Source of the DNA: Novosphingobium mangrovisedimenti
GTDB lineage: Bacteria > Pseudomonadota > Alphaproteobacteria > Sphingomonadales > Sphingomonadaceae
DNA length: 64,000 nt
NCBI RefSeq assembly: GCF_025153475.1
Contig: NZ_JANZXA010000011.1
Coordinates: forward strand, 62,001 to 126,000
Direction: 5' to 3'
The first letter of the stretch is position 1, and every line of letters begins with the position of its first letter. The position numbers were made by a program, and so were the translations under genes. Positions 25,801 through 36,749 of the stretch are shown in pieces. The notes under the pieces were generated by a model. That model worked only from the letters and a program-made list of their open reading frames with translations, did not search any database and had not been told where the DNA came from.

Positions 25801-26363
25801 TGGGCGAGGAAGATGCGCCCGATCCCCCGTTCCCGCCCGGTGCGGGGCGCGCGGCGGCGCGGCGCGGGACGCTGGTGCACCGTCTGCTCGAACGCCTGCC
25901 CGAAGTGGCGGGCGACGACCGCGTGGCGGCGGGACGCGACTGGCTGGAACGCCATGCGGCCGACCTGCCAGCCCCCGAGCGCGATGCCATGCTCGACACG
26001 GCGCTGCGCGTGTTGGCGCATCCTGATTGGGGTGATCTCTTCGCGCCGGGCAGTCTGGCGGAAGTTCCCGTTGCCGCCGTGGTCGGCGGGCAGGTGGTGG
26101 CGGGCACGATCGACCGCCTGGTGGTCGCACCGGACAGGGTGCGCCTTGTCGACTACAAGACCGCGCGCCGCCCGCCCGAATCGCTCGAACAGGTGCCGCG
26201 CGGCGTTCTGCGGCAGATGGCGGCCTATGCCGCCGCGCTGGAAACGACATTTCCGGGCCGTACGGTCGAGGTCGCGCTGCTCTATACCGCCGCGCCGCGC
26301 CTGATCGCGGTTCCGGCCGATGTTCTGTCCGCGCACAAGCCCGACTTGGCGCCCGGCGAGTAA
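22872..26363 (+). CDS. addA: double-strand break repair helicase-nuclease AddA
   Basis: AddA is the UvrD/RecB-type motor subunit. The 1163-residue protein has the Walker A motif ASAGTGKT near residue 35, motif Ia LCLTFTKAGATEM, motif II VDEAQDTNAAQW near residue 405, motif V/VI VMTVHGSKGLQAPIV and LYVAMTRAEESL, and a C-terminal nuclease with GTIDRLV...RLVDYKT. An acidic Glu-rich insertion occurs near residue 555. Start ATG 22872 overlaps the addB stop. The complex generates 3' single strands for recombination; nuclease and helicase motifs appear complete. Confidence 0.96.
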   Translation: MSGAATVHPLHGNQRRAVDPGETVWLSASAGTGKTQVLSSRVLRLLLQPGVEPSQILCLTFTKAGATEMAARINGTLAEWVRLGDPDLFARLEAIGAPTDAGTMAHARTLFAAVLDCPGGGLRIDTIHAFSQWLLATFPLEADLIPGSRPMEDRERVLLARQVLADLLVHAESDPMGDPQLLKAVEELSLRHGPDAVEGFLLRCASARAAWIGPGSWQAGDMRANVLRLLGLPGDADADWLAAMCGDGEFDLQSLHRCMEINHEWGTKTGLAAVDAISEWLLGDAAQRVEAIDALSGVFLTQKGEPRSGTSQEKIDPAYRDYSTRVVECIGRVRAAASLLALAERLVPALRLGRAFALAWDEAKQREGLIDFDDQIRRAADLLGNKAQANWIRYKLDRRFDHILVDEAQDTNAAQWDIIFAMAEEFWAGLGQRGEVMRTLFVVGDYKQAIFRFQGTSPENFRRAADRVRREMLQAAENVEMLRSNQRARRLIELGLDRSFRTAQDVLDFVDRAIAGIGHENFGLDEAPERHEGQDRPGYVALWQPIGGAAEEDEEVEEQEEGTGQTWLSRPDRRMADNIAQQVRTWLDPLGDGFSLVKGRPRRADAGDIMVLVRQRKELAGLIVARLHAAGVPVAGVDRLRLGAPLAVKDLVAALRFAVQPLDDLNLASLLVSPLVGWSQEQLLQHGYRSKHTRLWEHLRRSREPDVAAVLQQLGDLLALADYEPPQDLLHWLLVGPWQGRRRFVARLGTEANDPIDELINAAKAYVATDTPSLAGFLAWFDAGDGELKREADNAAGLVRVMTVHGSKGLQAPIVILADATGNPESARERGIDLPDPANGARAIPLPPLSREEKQGRIAERIEANRQADEEEHWRLLYVAMTRAEESLFVGGALGARDREGPPPKSWYARLRALFPPEAEIADPIWGARCEHGNAPRPIPVEAAAPELPLREPLPTWLERAPPAEPRPPRPLAPSALGEEDAPDPPFPPGAGRAAARRGTLVHRLLERLPEVAGDDRVAAGRDWLERHAADLPAPERDAMLDTALRVLAHPDWGDLFAPGSLAEVPVAAVVGGQVVAGTIDRLVVAPDRVRLVDYKTARRPPESLEQVPRGVLRQMAAYAAALETTFPGRTVEVALLYTAAPRLIAVPADVLSAHKPDLAPGE

Positions 26364-26440
26364 TGCTATCGCGTTCGCCCGTTGCACCTGCCCGTTTCAT
26401 CTCTAGATTACGCGTAACCCAGATCCGAGGAGTCTTTCAC

Positions 26441-26761
26441 ATGTCCACTATCGCCGTCACCGATTCCAGCTTCGAGGATGACGTTCTCAAGGCCGACAAG
26501 CCCGTCCTCGTGGACTTCTGGGCGGACTGGTGTGGTCCGTGCAAGATGATCGGCCCGGCTCTGGAGGAAATCTCCGAGGAACTGGCCGACAAGGTCACCA
26601 TCGCCAAGATGGACATCATGGCCAATACCGACACGCCCATGCAGTTCGGCGTGAAGTCGATCCCCTACCTCGTGCTGTTCAAGAACGGCGAGAAGGTGGC
26701 CGACAAACTCGGTGCCGCACCCAAGAGCGCGCTCAAGGGATGGATCGAAGGCGCTCTCTGA
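26441..26761 (+). CDS. trxA: thioredoxin TrxA
   Basis: The cytosolic 106-residue thioredoxin carries the redox site WADWCGPCKM, the cis-proline region KSIPYLVLFKNGE and normal family length. The start ATG 26441 follows CCGAGGAG. It lies 77 bases after addA and closes the plus-strand run, followed by a strong terminator. It may be partly transcribed from its own promoter in the gap. It can donate electrons to peroxiredoxins and ribonucleotide reductase. Confidence 0.97.
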   Translation: MSTIAVTDSSFEDDVLKADKPVLVDFWADWCGPCKMIGPALEEISEELADKVTIAKMDIMANTDTPMQFGVKSIPYLVLFKNGEKVADKLGAAPKSALKGWIEGAL

Positions 26762-26804
26762 TCGTCCAGCGATGATCGCCTGACGGCACACAGTCGTCAG
26801 ACCG

Positions 26805-26847
26805 AAAAACCCCTTCCGCAACATGCGGGAGGGGTTTTGTTTTTTTC
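26805..26847 (+). terminator. rho-independent terminator after trxA
   Basis: An 11-bp stem CCCCTTCCGCA with TGCGGGAGGGG (one G-T wobble, loop ACA), flanked by A5 on the left and TTTTGTTTTTTT on the right, ends the trxA transcript. Confidence 0.93.
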
Positions 26848-26976
26848 AACAAATAGTTGCATTTTAACGTGGGGTGTCCGGATATTCTCTGGACACGCTT
26901 GGCGTTTCTATTGTTTGCGTCAGCGCCATTGCTTCCATAGGATATTACAAAATTTTAATGCTTCGGGTCGTGTCTT

Positions 26977-27696
26977 ATGCGGTGGTTGCGCAATCTTGCC
27001 GGGGGGAAGAGGTGGCTGAACGATCGTCACTCGGGAACGATCATCGATTTTGCGGACTGGCAATATTTCGCGATCCCCAAGGTAGCATGCTCCAGCATCA
27101 TGGCCGCGCTGGTCGGCGTGATCGGCGTCGAATTTCCCGAGGACGAATGGGCGCCTGAACTGTTCCAGACCCACAAGTGGGACCATCTCTATGATCGCAG
27201 GCACCGGGTGATCACCAAGCGCGCTGCGCTGGCTCTGGCCGACCGCTGGCGCTTTGCCTTCGTGCGCAATCCCTTCGACCGGCTCGTTTCGTGCTATTCG
27301 GAAAAGATCCGGCCCGACGGTGATAGCGAGAACTTCGTCAACGGCATCAGCAAGGTGCTGGAACCGTTCGGGGTCTTCCATGCGGAGATGAGCTTCGAGG
27401 AGTTTGCGCTGGCCGCCATAGCCATCCCCGACATCGATGCGGACCCGCACTGGCGCTCGCAATATACCTTCCTGATCGACGGCAGGGGACGCATGGCGGT
27501 CGATTTCATCGGGCGTTTCGAGCGGTTGTCCGAAGATTTCGAGATCGTCCGCAAGCGGATCGGGTCCGACGTGTCGTTACCGCATCTCCTGAAGAGCGAG
27601 CGGTCGTCTTGTCGGGACTATTATTCGAGCGACCTGACGGAGCGCGTCCGGCAGCGTTACGAGCGCGACTTGTCGACGTTCGACTACGGATTCTGA
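26977..27696 (+). CDS. sulfotransferase family protein
   Basis: A 239-residue PAPS-dependent sulfotransferase, similar to the carbohydrate (family 2) group. The 5'-phosphosulfate loop IPKVACSSI lies at residues 33-41 and the 3'-phosphate site FVRNPFDRLVSCYSEK at about 89-105. The acceptor is unknown; an exported polysaccharide or glycolipid is typical for the group. The upstream 130 bases are clearly more AT-rich than the rest of the window and contain a GTGTCC...GGACAC inverted repeat (26874-26896). There is no PAPS synthesis gene nearby. The ATG has no good ribosome site. The AT-rich leader and isolated position suggest a gene gained by transfer, but this is inference. Confidence 0.8.
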   Translation: MRWLRNLAGGKRWLNDRHSGTIIDFADWQYFAIPKVACSSIMAALVGVIGVEFPEDEWAPELFQTHKWDHLYDRRHRVITKRAALALADRWRFAFVRNPFDRLVSCYSEKIRPDGDSENFVNGISKVLEPFGVFHAEMSFEEFALAAIAIPDIDADPHWRSQYTFLIDGRGRMAVDFIGRFERLSEDFEIVRKRIGSDVSLPHLLKSERSSCRDYYSSDLTERVRQRYERDLSTFDYGF

Positions 27697-27712
27697 GGCC
27701 GGACCAACGCTT

Positions 27713-28522
27713 TCAGCCCAGTGCCACCAGTCGTTCCGCCAGTTCCTCGAACAGGGCTTTCGACGACGCGCCGATCATCCCGCGCCGTTCGAACTCGTCG
27801 ACACGGTAGGGCGAGCCATCGAGCCGCGCGCAGAAACCGCCCGCTTCGTTGAGGAACAGCGCGCCCGCCGCGTGGTCCCAGGGCAGGGTACGTTCGAACA
27901 TGGAGACGTCGTTGGTTCCCAGAACCAGGCGCGGGTATTGCTCAGCAGCGCAGCGCGGTATGTCGACGAGGCGGTAGTACGGGGCGATGTGCCGGCGGAT
28001 CTGTTCGCGCCGGGCCTCTTCGATGAAGATCAGCGAAATTGCCGCGACGGGCAGTGTCTCGCCGCTTGGCATCGCGGTCACGCGCTCGCCATCGATCCAG
28101 GCGCCGGTGCCGATGCCGGCATGACAGAAGCGGCCGGTCAGGCAATCGAGAATCCAGCCTCCCAGCGTTTCGCCCTTGTCGGCCAGCGCCACGAGAACGC
28201 CGAACGGCGGCTTGCCGGCTGCGAAGTTGTTGGTGCCGTCGAGCGGATCGACGATCCAACACAGCCGGTCCCTGAGCCACTCCATCGCCGCCGGGTCCGC
28301 GTGAACGCCCTCTTCGCCGACGACCGCCGCCTCGGGGAGAAGGGCGGAGAGCCGTTCGGCCAGCAGCGCCTCGCTATCCTTGTCTGCCACGGTCACCACG
28401 TCATCGGGCGCCTTGGCATCGATTTGCGCGGCCGAGAGCGACTGGTAGCGCGGCAGGATCGCACGCTCGCTCGCCTCGCGCATGATCGCTTCGACGGCGC
28501 GGGTGAGCGCGGGCGTAATCAT
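27713..28522 (-). CDS. inositol monophosphatase-family phosphatase
   Basis: A 269-residue Mg-dependent phosphatase of the inositol monophosphatase/CysQ/HisN superfamily. It has the first metal motif in VGEEG, the second WIVDPLDGTNNFA and the C-terminal LPWDHAAGALFLNEAGG. Substrate cannot be fixed from sequence: inositol phosphate, histidinol phosphate or PAP are all hydrolysed by relatives, and a sulfotransferase (which makes PAP) lies just beyond its 3' end, convergent. Start ATG 28520-28522 overlaps the stop of the GST gene by 4 bases, so they form an operon. Confidence 0.88.
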   Translation of the reverse strand: MITPALTRAVEAIMREASERAILPRYQSLSAAQIDAKAPDDVVTVADKDSEALLAERLSALLPEAAVVGEEGVHADPAAMEWLRDRLCWIVDPLDGTNNFAAGKPPFGVLVALADKGETLGGWILDCLTGRFCHAGIGTGAWIDGERVTAMPSGETLPVAAISLIFIEEARREQIRRHIAPYYRLVDIPRCAAEQYPRLVLGTNDVSMFERTLPWDHAAGALFLNEAGGFCARLDGSPYRVDEFERRGMIGASSKALFEELAERLVALG

Positions 28523-29142
28523 GTCAGCGGGATCATGACCTGTTCCGCGAAGCCGGGCCGTTCCCTGATGCGCGCGTACCAGTCGGCAATGGCGGAAAAC
28601 GCGGGCTTGTCGAAGGGCAGGCTGAACCACGTGTAGGCATAGACGCCCATCGGGATGTCGCCGATGCCGAACTGGCCGCCCGACAGCCAGGGCTTTTCGC
28701 CAAGGTAGCGTTCCATCACGGCAAGGTGACTGGCACAGGCGGCAATGCCCTGTTCGATGGCGGCCATGTCCCACTGCTCGCGCGGGGTACGGGCGAAGTT
28801 CAGGAACGGCACACGCTGGGCATCTGCATAGGTGATCTGCCAGTCCATCCAGCGGTCGGCAAGCGCGCGGTCGATGGGATCGGCGGGAAACCAGCGCTCG
28901 CCGCCGTATTCGGCCGCCATGTAACGCAAGATCGCGTTCGATTCCCAGAGCACGATTTTGCCGTCCTCGATCGTCGGGATCAGGCGGTTGGGGTTCTTGG
29001 CGAGATAATCCCCGGTATAACCGAACTGGCCACCGATGTCGTGGCGCTGCCAATCGAGGCCGAGTTCCACCGCGAACCAGGCCACTTTCTTGACGTTGTG
29101 GGAGTTCGGTCGTCCCCAGAGGGTGAAGAAGGGCTTGGTCAT
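28519..29142 (-). CDS. glutathione S-transferase family protein
   Basis: A 207-residue GST with an N-terminal thioredoxin-like domain (about 5-80, with the cis-Pro region NRLIPTIEDG and LWESNAILRY for glutathione binding) and an all-helical C-terminal domain containing GQFGIGDIPMGVYAY, the N-capping Asp motif. SNHN residues near position 14 (PNSHNVKK) suggest a Ser/Asn-type active site. It lies between argJ (12 bases upstream) and the phosphatase (4-base overlap). Its substrate is unknown. Confidence 0.9.
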   Translation of the reverse strand: MTKPFFTLWGRPNSHNVKKVAWFAVELGLDWQRHDIGGQFGYTGDYLAKNPNRLIPTIEDGKIVLWESNAILRYMAAEYGGERWFPADPIDRALADRWMDWQITYADAQRVPFLNFARTPREQWDMAAIEQGIAACASHLAVMERYLGEKPWLSGGQFGIGDIPMGVYAYTWFSLPFDKPAFSAIADWYARIRERPGFAEQVMIPLT

Positions 29143-29154
29143 CGGCCGGGCCTC

Positions 29155-30381
29155 TTAGCTGCGGTAATCCGCATTGATCGAGATGTAGCCATGGGTGAGG
29201 TCGCAGGTCCAGACGGTGGCACTGCCCTCGCCGAGGCCGAGATCGACCTCGATGGTCACGTCATGGCCCTTGAGGTGCGCGGCTACCGGGGCCTCGTCGT
29301 AGTCTGCCAGCGGCAGGCCCTCGCGCGCGGCCCACACGCCGCCGAACCCGATCGAGAGCTTGTCGCGGTCCGCCGGTTCGCCCGCCTTGCCCACGGCCAT
29401 GACGACGCGGCCCCAGTTGGCGTCCTCGCCCGCGATGGCGGTCTTCACCAGCGGCGAGTTGGCGATGGCCATGCCGACCTTGCGGGCACTCTCGTCGGAG
29501 ACCGCGCCGGTGACAGTAACGGCAATGAACTTCTGCGCCCCTTCGCCGTCGCGTACGACGAGATGGGCGAGCTGACGGCATACGTCGTGGATCGCGGCGG
29601 CAAAGGCATCGGCGCCGGGGCTGCCGAACGAGGCGAGGGGGACGTTGCCGGCCTTGCCCGTCGCGAAAGCGAGCACGGTGTCGCTGGTCGAGGTGTCCGA
29701 GTCGACCGTGATGCAGGAGAACGTGCGGACATTGGCGGCCGAGAGGCATTCCTGCAGGAACGCGGGCTCCACGGCCGCGTCGGTGAACAGGTAGCCCAGC
29801 ATCGTCGCCATGTCCGGCGCGATCATGCCCGACCCCTTGATGATCGCGCTGATGGTGACCTTGGTGTCGTCCACCATCGCGGTTGCCGTCGCGCCCTTCG
29901 CGAAAGTGTCGGTGGTGGCGATGGTGTTGGCGGCGTCTTCCCACGAGCAGGGCTCGGCGGTCAGCGCCTTGTCCACGCCTTCGCGGGCCTTGTCCTTGGG
30001 CAGCGGCACGCCGATCACCCCGGTCGAGGAGACGAAGACCTGTTCCTTGGGACAGCCGAGGTAATCGGCCACCTGAGCCATGATCTGCTCGACCGCCTCG
30101 CGCCCGCGATAGCCGGTGAAGGCGTTGGAATTGCCAGCGTTGACCACCAGCGCGCGGGCCTGCCCCTGCTTCACGTTCTCGCGACCGATCTCGACCTCGC
30201 TCGAACAGCACAGGTTACGAGTGAACACGCCGGCGACCACGGTGCCCGGTTCGAGCGTGACATAAGTCAGGTCGCAGCGCCCCCAGTCCTTGTAACCCGC
30301 GCGCACCACGTGCGGGACAACGCCGGCGATCTGCGGCATGGCGGGGAAGGGCTTGGCGAGAGGGGAGACAGGATGGTCCAT
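29155..30381 (-). CDS. argJ: bifunctional ornithine acetyltransferase / N-acetylglutamate synthase
   Basis: ArgJ recycles the acetyl group from N-acetylornithine to glutamate in arginine synthesis. The 408-residue precursor has FTRNLCCSSEVEIGRE, NAGNSNAFTG and the self-cleavage site in DMATMLGYLF, where the Thr becomes the N-terminal nucleophile of the beta chain; KGSGMIAPDMATM precedes it. Start is ATG 30379-30381; twelve further in-frame residues upstream are not conserved-looking. It heads the argJ-gst-phosphatase unit. Whether it also uses acetyl-CoA cannot be decided by sequence alone. Confidence 0.95.
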   Translation of the reverse strand: MDHPVSPLAKPFPAMPQIAGVVPHVVRAGYKDWGRCDLTYVTLEPGTVVAGVFTRNLCCSSEVEIGRENVKQGQARALVVNAGNSNAFTGYRGREAVEQIMAQVADYLGCPKEQVFVSSTGVIGVPLPKDKAREGVDKALTAEPCSWEDAANTIATTDTFAKGATATAMVDDTKVTISAIIKGSGMIAPDMATMLGYLFTDAAVEPAFLQECLSAANVRTFSCITVDSDTSTSDTVLAFATGKAGNVPLASFGSPGADAFAAAIHDVCRQLAHLVVRDGEGAQKFIAVTVTGAVSDESARKVGMAIANSPLVKTAIAGEDANWGRVVMAVGKAGEPADRDKLSIGFGGVWAAREGLPLADYDEAPVAAHLKGHDVTIEVDLGLGEGSATVWTCDLTHGYISINADYRS

Positions 30382-30498
30382 GCGTTCAGCGCCTAGCGCT
30401 TCGATGTGACAGGTCAAGCGTCAGGTATGGGGATGGAATCACCGGAAGGCCTACATGCCCGGTGGACTAATCGATTTGCGCCTCCTATCTGACCTTTC

Positions 30499-30777
30499 AT
30501 GGCCAATCGCCTGCTCCTGACCCTGCTTGCCCTGCTGACGGGCCTGTCCGCCCAGATCGGACCGGCCCACGCACGTGCGTCGCAGGTTGCCAGCATGCAG
30601 GTGACGGTGCTGGGCGAAGCCTCCTCGGCCAAGGCGCCGCGTGCGCCGGTGGCGCTGGCGCGCCTTCCGGAGCCCGGCCTGCTCAATACCCGGCGACATG
30701 CGCCCGCGCGCACCGCGGCCCCGGTCTTGCGCATGGTGCCCGGGGTTCTGACCGGAATAGACCGCGCCCGCGAATAG
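30499..30777 (+). CDS. small exported protein, unknown function (92 aa)
   Basis: The ATG at 30499 opens a 92-residue product with a clear signal peptide (MANRLLLTLLALLTGLSAQI, probable cleavage after AHA near residue 25). The mature part is basic, Ala/Pro/Arg-rich and has no cysteine or known motif. It lies between the divergent argJ and secA, 111 bases ahead of the latter. Sequence composition fits a real secreted protein, but without homology evidence it may be only a chance frame; confidence is moderate. Confidence 0.55.
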   Translation: MANRLLLTLLALLTGLSAQIGPAHARASQVASMQVTVLGEASSAKAPRAPVALARLPEPGLLNTRRHAPARTAAPVLRMVPGVLTGIDRARE

Positions 30778-30888
30778 CGGCGGCGCCCGCATTCCTTCGC
30801 TTTCCCGGCGAATTTCCTGACGCGCCCGCGCTTGCCGCCGGCGCGCATCCGAACTCACACGCATTCACAAGAAACAGGAATTCCGGCC

Positions 30889-33627
<2,739 letters not shown>

Positions 33628-33630
33628 AAG

Positions 33631-33702
33631 GAAGTGCGCACAATTTCAGGTCCATACCCAAGGTAACTTGGGAAGTAGACCTCGCGATTGTGCGCGCTTT
33701 TT
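33631..33702 (+). terminator. three-tier nested hairpin with T tract after secA
   Basis: Outer arms 33631-33644 and 33687-33700 pair over 14 positions (two G-T wobbles), a middle AGGTC/GACCT stem (33648-33652 with 33678-33682) and an inner CCCAAG/CTTGGG stem (33657-33662 with 33667-33672) closes on GTAA. T5 starts at 33698. It begins 4 bases after the secA stop, so it is the secA terminator, possibly with a further RNA role. Confidence 0.8.
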
Positions 33703-33852
33703 CATCTGCGAACTTCGCAACTCTGAAAAAAGCTGAGGATACCGGCAGGGAATCTGCACGGTAAGGTGGAATGCTGCTGCGATTTATGGTTAACTGAATA
33801 CTGAACAGCGCCTGCTGATCCAGTAGCCGGGCAACCGTTGAAGGCAATGGGC

Positions 33853-35592
33853 ATGCAATTTGTCGTCAGAGGCAGAATGGACGGACAGCAGGGCGCATCC
33901 CTGCAGCCCGCCATGATGGGGGTTACCGTGGCGTTCGTCACGGGCCTTGCCCTGACGATCAATCCAACGGTCCTGCAGAAAGATCCCGAGAGGCACTTCA
34001 GGCCGAACGCACAGACAGTGCATGTCGGCACTTTGCGGATAGACGGATTGCCGGCGAAAACGCTCCTGGCAAAGTCACTGGAACCGGGGCTTGCCAAGTC
34101 CCGCCCGGCACAACCGCAGGCGGCACGTCTCGAACCATCGACGACTGCGGCCACCATGCGGCCCGTGGCCCTGCCCACAATGGAACCTGCCAGCGATTTC
34201 ACGCCGAGAGATGCAAGTCAGGCCGTGTCGGCAGGAGAGGTGGTTCAGGGCCTGTCGCGACCGGCTGTCGACAAGGTGGCTTCGGGGGCGGCGCAGAGCG
34301 AAAGCATCGTGGTCCCGGCAGGAACAGGGAAGCCAGACCTTGTGCCCGCTCCCGTGGCACCGAAGGCGGCCTTTCTTGCCGGTGCGATGCCGGACCTTTC
34401 TCCCAAGGTCGGGACGGTCAGGCAATCGCCGGTGGCGACGAAGCCGACCCCGGCTCCCGCCGCTGATGTCGTGACACCGAATTCCGGTGCTCTTGCACCC
34501 GCGGTGCCCGAGATTGCCGCAAAGGTAGCAGTACCTCCTAAAGCGACTCTGGTCGCGGCGAACACGGCGGAAAAGAGGCTCCGCGCGGACATGCCGAAGC
34601 CGGCCTCCCTCGCGATTGCAGCGCCGGAGGCCTCGCCGCGGATCGAATTTCGGCCCCGCTCCGATACACCCGCTAAGGGTGCCATGATTCTCGCGGATTC
34701 AGCCACGGCGATGGCACTGCAGCCGCCGCCGGCAATCGTCACCCCGACAGCGCCCCCGCCGCACGGCAAGATCGGGCGTACCCCAAGCGTCAGTTCCGAT
34801 GCGCTCAGGTGGATCGTTGACGGCACGTCCGAAGAGGACTCGCGCATTTTCGGGCGCCAGCAGGCAGACGTCGTTCTGGTCGACGGGCGTGAGGTTGCAC
34901 CGACAGGCGTGGTCGATAAGCCTGCTGCTTCGCTCGCAACGGCAGGGAGCAGGCCGACGGATGAAATGGGCGTCGATGTGGCGGCGACGCCCGCCGCTCT
35001 CGGCGGCGCGGTTGCAGCGACCCGGTCCGTCGCGGGTGCCGCTCCCGCTGAGCAATCCCTGGCGCCCCGCGAGGCCGAATCGGCAGCCGGACTCGAGGCA
35101 GCGAGCATTCCCCTGCAGATACCCGTTGCGGAGGAAGAGGTGACGGATGCGCCGCAGCGTCAGGTGCTATCGCAACTCGCCCCCGCCGCCAGGGAGGCGT
35201 TTCCGGTGGGAAACATGTCCAGGGATGAGAGCCATAAGCCCGTCGCGGCCGATCAGCCCGTAGCGGTCAGTGCGGCGCCCGCAGCCGCCTCCTACAGGCA
35301 GACGACAGCCGGCATCGAGGTGGAACTGCCACTGCGTGTCCACGGCGTTCGCGCAGGATCGATCACCCTGCTGATCGAAGGTGCCAAGGCCGATCACGCG
35401 GACATCGTGCATCGCGAGTTCCGGGTGAGCCTGGCCAGCCTGCTGGACGTGCTGCGCCCCAATATGGATCCCGCGCTCTATGCGCGTCTGCGCAATTCCC
35501 CCGATGCGGATTCGCTCGTCACGCTCAACGACCTCAGGGCCGTGGGCATAACGGTGGGATTCGACAAGAACGGCGACCTGACGCTGGGATAA
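33853..35592 (+). CDS. membrane-anchored protein with long Ala/Pro linker and C-terminal domain, unknown
   Basis: A protein of about 579 residues. A short basic N-terminus is followed by one hydrophobic segment (PAMMGVTVAFVTGLALTI, about 20-37), then about 440 residues rich in Ala, Pro, Val and Ser that are almost certainly disordered, and a C-terminal region of about 95 residues that looks folded (TTAGIEVELPLRVHGVRAGS, EFRVSLASLLDVLRP, RNSPDADSLVTLNDLRAVG). This TonB-like anchor-linker-domain layout suggests a periplasm-spanning protein, but the C-terminal domain is not TonB and I recognise no family. Start is ATG 33853 with AAGG 8 bases upstream; ATG 33847 and TTG 33838 are alternatives. 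Confidence 0.7.
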   Translation: MQFVVRGRMDGQQGASLQPAMMGVTVAFVTGLALTINPTVLQKDPERHFRPNAQTVHVGTLRIDGLPAKTLLAKSLEPGLAKSRPAQPQAARLEPSTTAATMRPVALPTMEPASDFTPRDASQAVSAGEVVQGLSRPAVDKVASGAAQSESIVVPAGTGKPDLVPAPVAPKAAFLAGAMPDLSPKVGTVRQSPVATKPTPAPAADVVTPNSGALAPAVPEIAAKVAVPPKATLVAANTAEKRLRADMPKPASLAIAAPEASPRIEFRPRSDTPAKGAMILADSATAMALQPPPAIVTPTAPPPHGKIGRTPSVSSDALRWIVDGTSEEDSRIFGRQQADVVLVDGREVAPTGVVDKPAASLATAGSRPTDEMGVDVAATPAALGGAVAATRSVAGAAPAEQSLAPREAESAAGLEAASIPLQIPVAEEEVTDAPQRQVLSQLAPAAREAFPVGNMSRDESHKPVAADQPVAVSAAPAAASYRQTTAGIEVELPLRVHGVRAGSITLLIEGAKADHADIVHREFRVSLASLLDVLRPNMDPALYARLRNSPDADSLVTLNDLRAVGITVGFDKNGDLTLG

Positions 35593-35687
35593 CACGCACG
35601 TCGTACGTCCCCAACAGGGCAAATCGCGGATATTTCTGGAAAGTGCTTCCGGATGCCGGCGCTTCGTGCGCGCCCGGAAGAAGAAAG

Positions 35688-35762
35688 TGGCTCCCCGAGT
35701 AGGATTCGAACCTACGGCCATTCGATTAACAGTCGAATGCTCTACCGCTGAGCTATCGGGGA
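35688..35762 (-). tRNA. tRNA-Asn(GTT)
   Basis: On the minus strand, acceptor TCCCCGA pairs with TCGGGGA, the anticodon loop CTGTTAA gives GTT, the T arm has GTTCGAATC and CCA is encoded at 35688-35690. Confidence 0.97.
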
Positions 35763-35884
35763 GCAGCCCTGCAGTGTCTCCACCGCGGGGCAGGGGTGCG
35801 CCTATATGCAGAGCCGTCGGGATTGGCAACCCCGATCTGACGGAAATTTTGCGCAAAATGATCCAGGCGTGCCGAAGACGGCGA

Positions 35885-36664
35885 TCAGACCTGGAACTGC
35901 TCGGCGAAAATGCGTTCCTCCAGCGTGTAGCCGGGGTCGAACAGCAGCGTCAGCTCCTTCTTGGCCGAGGCGGCGATGCGCACCGTGGATACGTCGCGCA
36001 CTTCCTTCTGGTCGGCGACGGCGGCAACGGGGCGCTTGGCCGGTTCGCGGATGCGGAACTCGACCTCGGCGCTCTCGGGCAGGATCGCGCCCTTCCACCG
36101 CCGGGGGCGGAACGGGCTGATCGGGGTGAGCGCGAGCATGCGCGATCCCAGCGGCAGGATCGGGCCGTTCGCCGAGAGATTGTAGGCGGTCGAGCCGACC
36201 GGAGTGGCGATGAGTATGCCGTCGCCGGCCAGTTCTTCCATCCGCACGCGGCCGTTGATTCGCACTTCCAGCTTGGCGGTCTGGCGCGTTTCGCGCAGCA
36301 GCGAGACTTCGTTGATCGCGTAGAAGCTGAATTCCTCGCCGTCCTGGGTGGTCGCCTCCATGCACAGCGGGCGCACGGGCACGCGATGCGCATCGGTCAC
36401 GCGGCGGGCAATCGGCACGTGGTCGTGCGGACCGTTCATGAGGAAGCCGACCGTGCCCAGGTTCATGCCGTAGACGGGCTTCACCACGTCCCAGTGGAGC
36501 ATCTCGTGCAGGACATGGAGCAGGAAGCCATCACCGCCCAGGACCACCAGGACATCGGCCTCCTCGGGCGAGACCCAGGGGTACGAATCCCGGAACACCC
36601 TGGCTCCGGCCTGGGCCTTGGCGCTGTCCGATACGATCAATGCCAGTTTCGGATCGTCGTTCAT
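35885..36664 (-). CDS. nadK: NAD kinase
   Basis: NadK makes NADP from NAD and ATP. The 259-residue protein has the diagnostic GGDG motif in VVLGGDGFLLH, NLGTVGFLMN, the NE/T motif in FYAINEVSL and TPVGSTAYNLSANGPILP. Start is ATG 36662-36664. It is divergent from the EAL-domain gene across 85 bases and lies upstream of tRNA-Asn on the same strand. Confidence 0.96.
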   Translation of the reverse strand: MNDDPKLALIVSDSAKAQAGARVFRDSYPWVSPEEADVLVVLGGDGFLLHVLHEMLHWDVVKPVYGMNLGTVGFLMNGPHDHVPIARRVTDAHRVPVRPLCMEATTQDGEEFSFYAINEVSLLRETRQTAKLEVRINGRVRMEELAGDGILIATPVGSTAYNLSANGPILPLGSRMLALTPISPFRPRRWKGAILPESAEVEFRIREPAKRPVAAVADQKEVRDVSTVRIAASAKKELTLLFDPGYTLEERIFAEQFQV

Positions 36665-36749
36665 GAAATCCCCGGCCAGATTGCAGCTTACGTGCTTGGG
36701 CTGTCGAATTTTGAACGCTTTGGCAAGGCCTTTGGGGTAAGGGCGGGGG

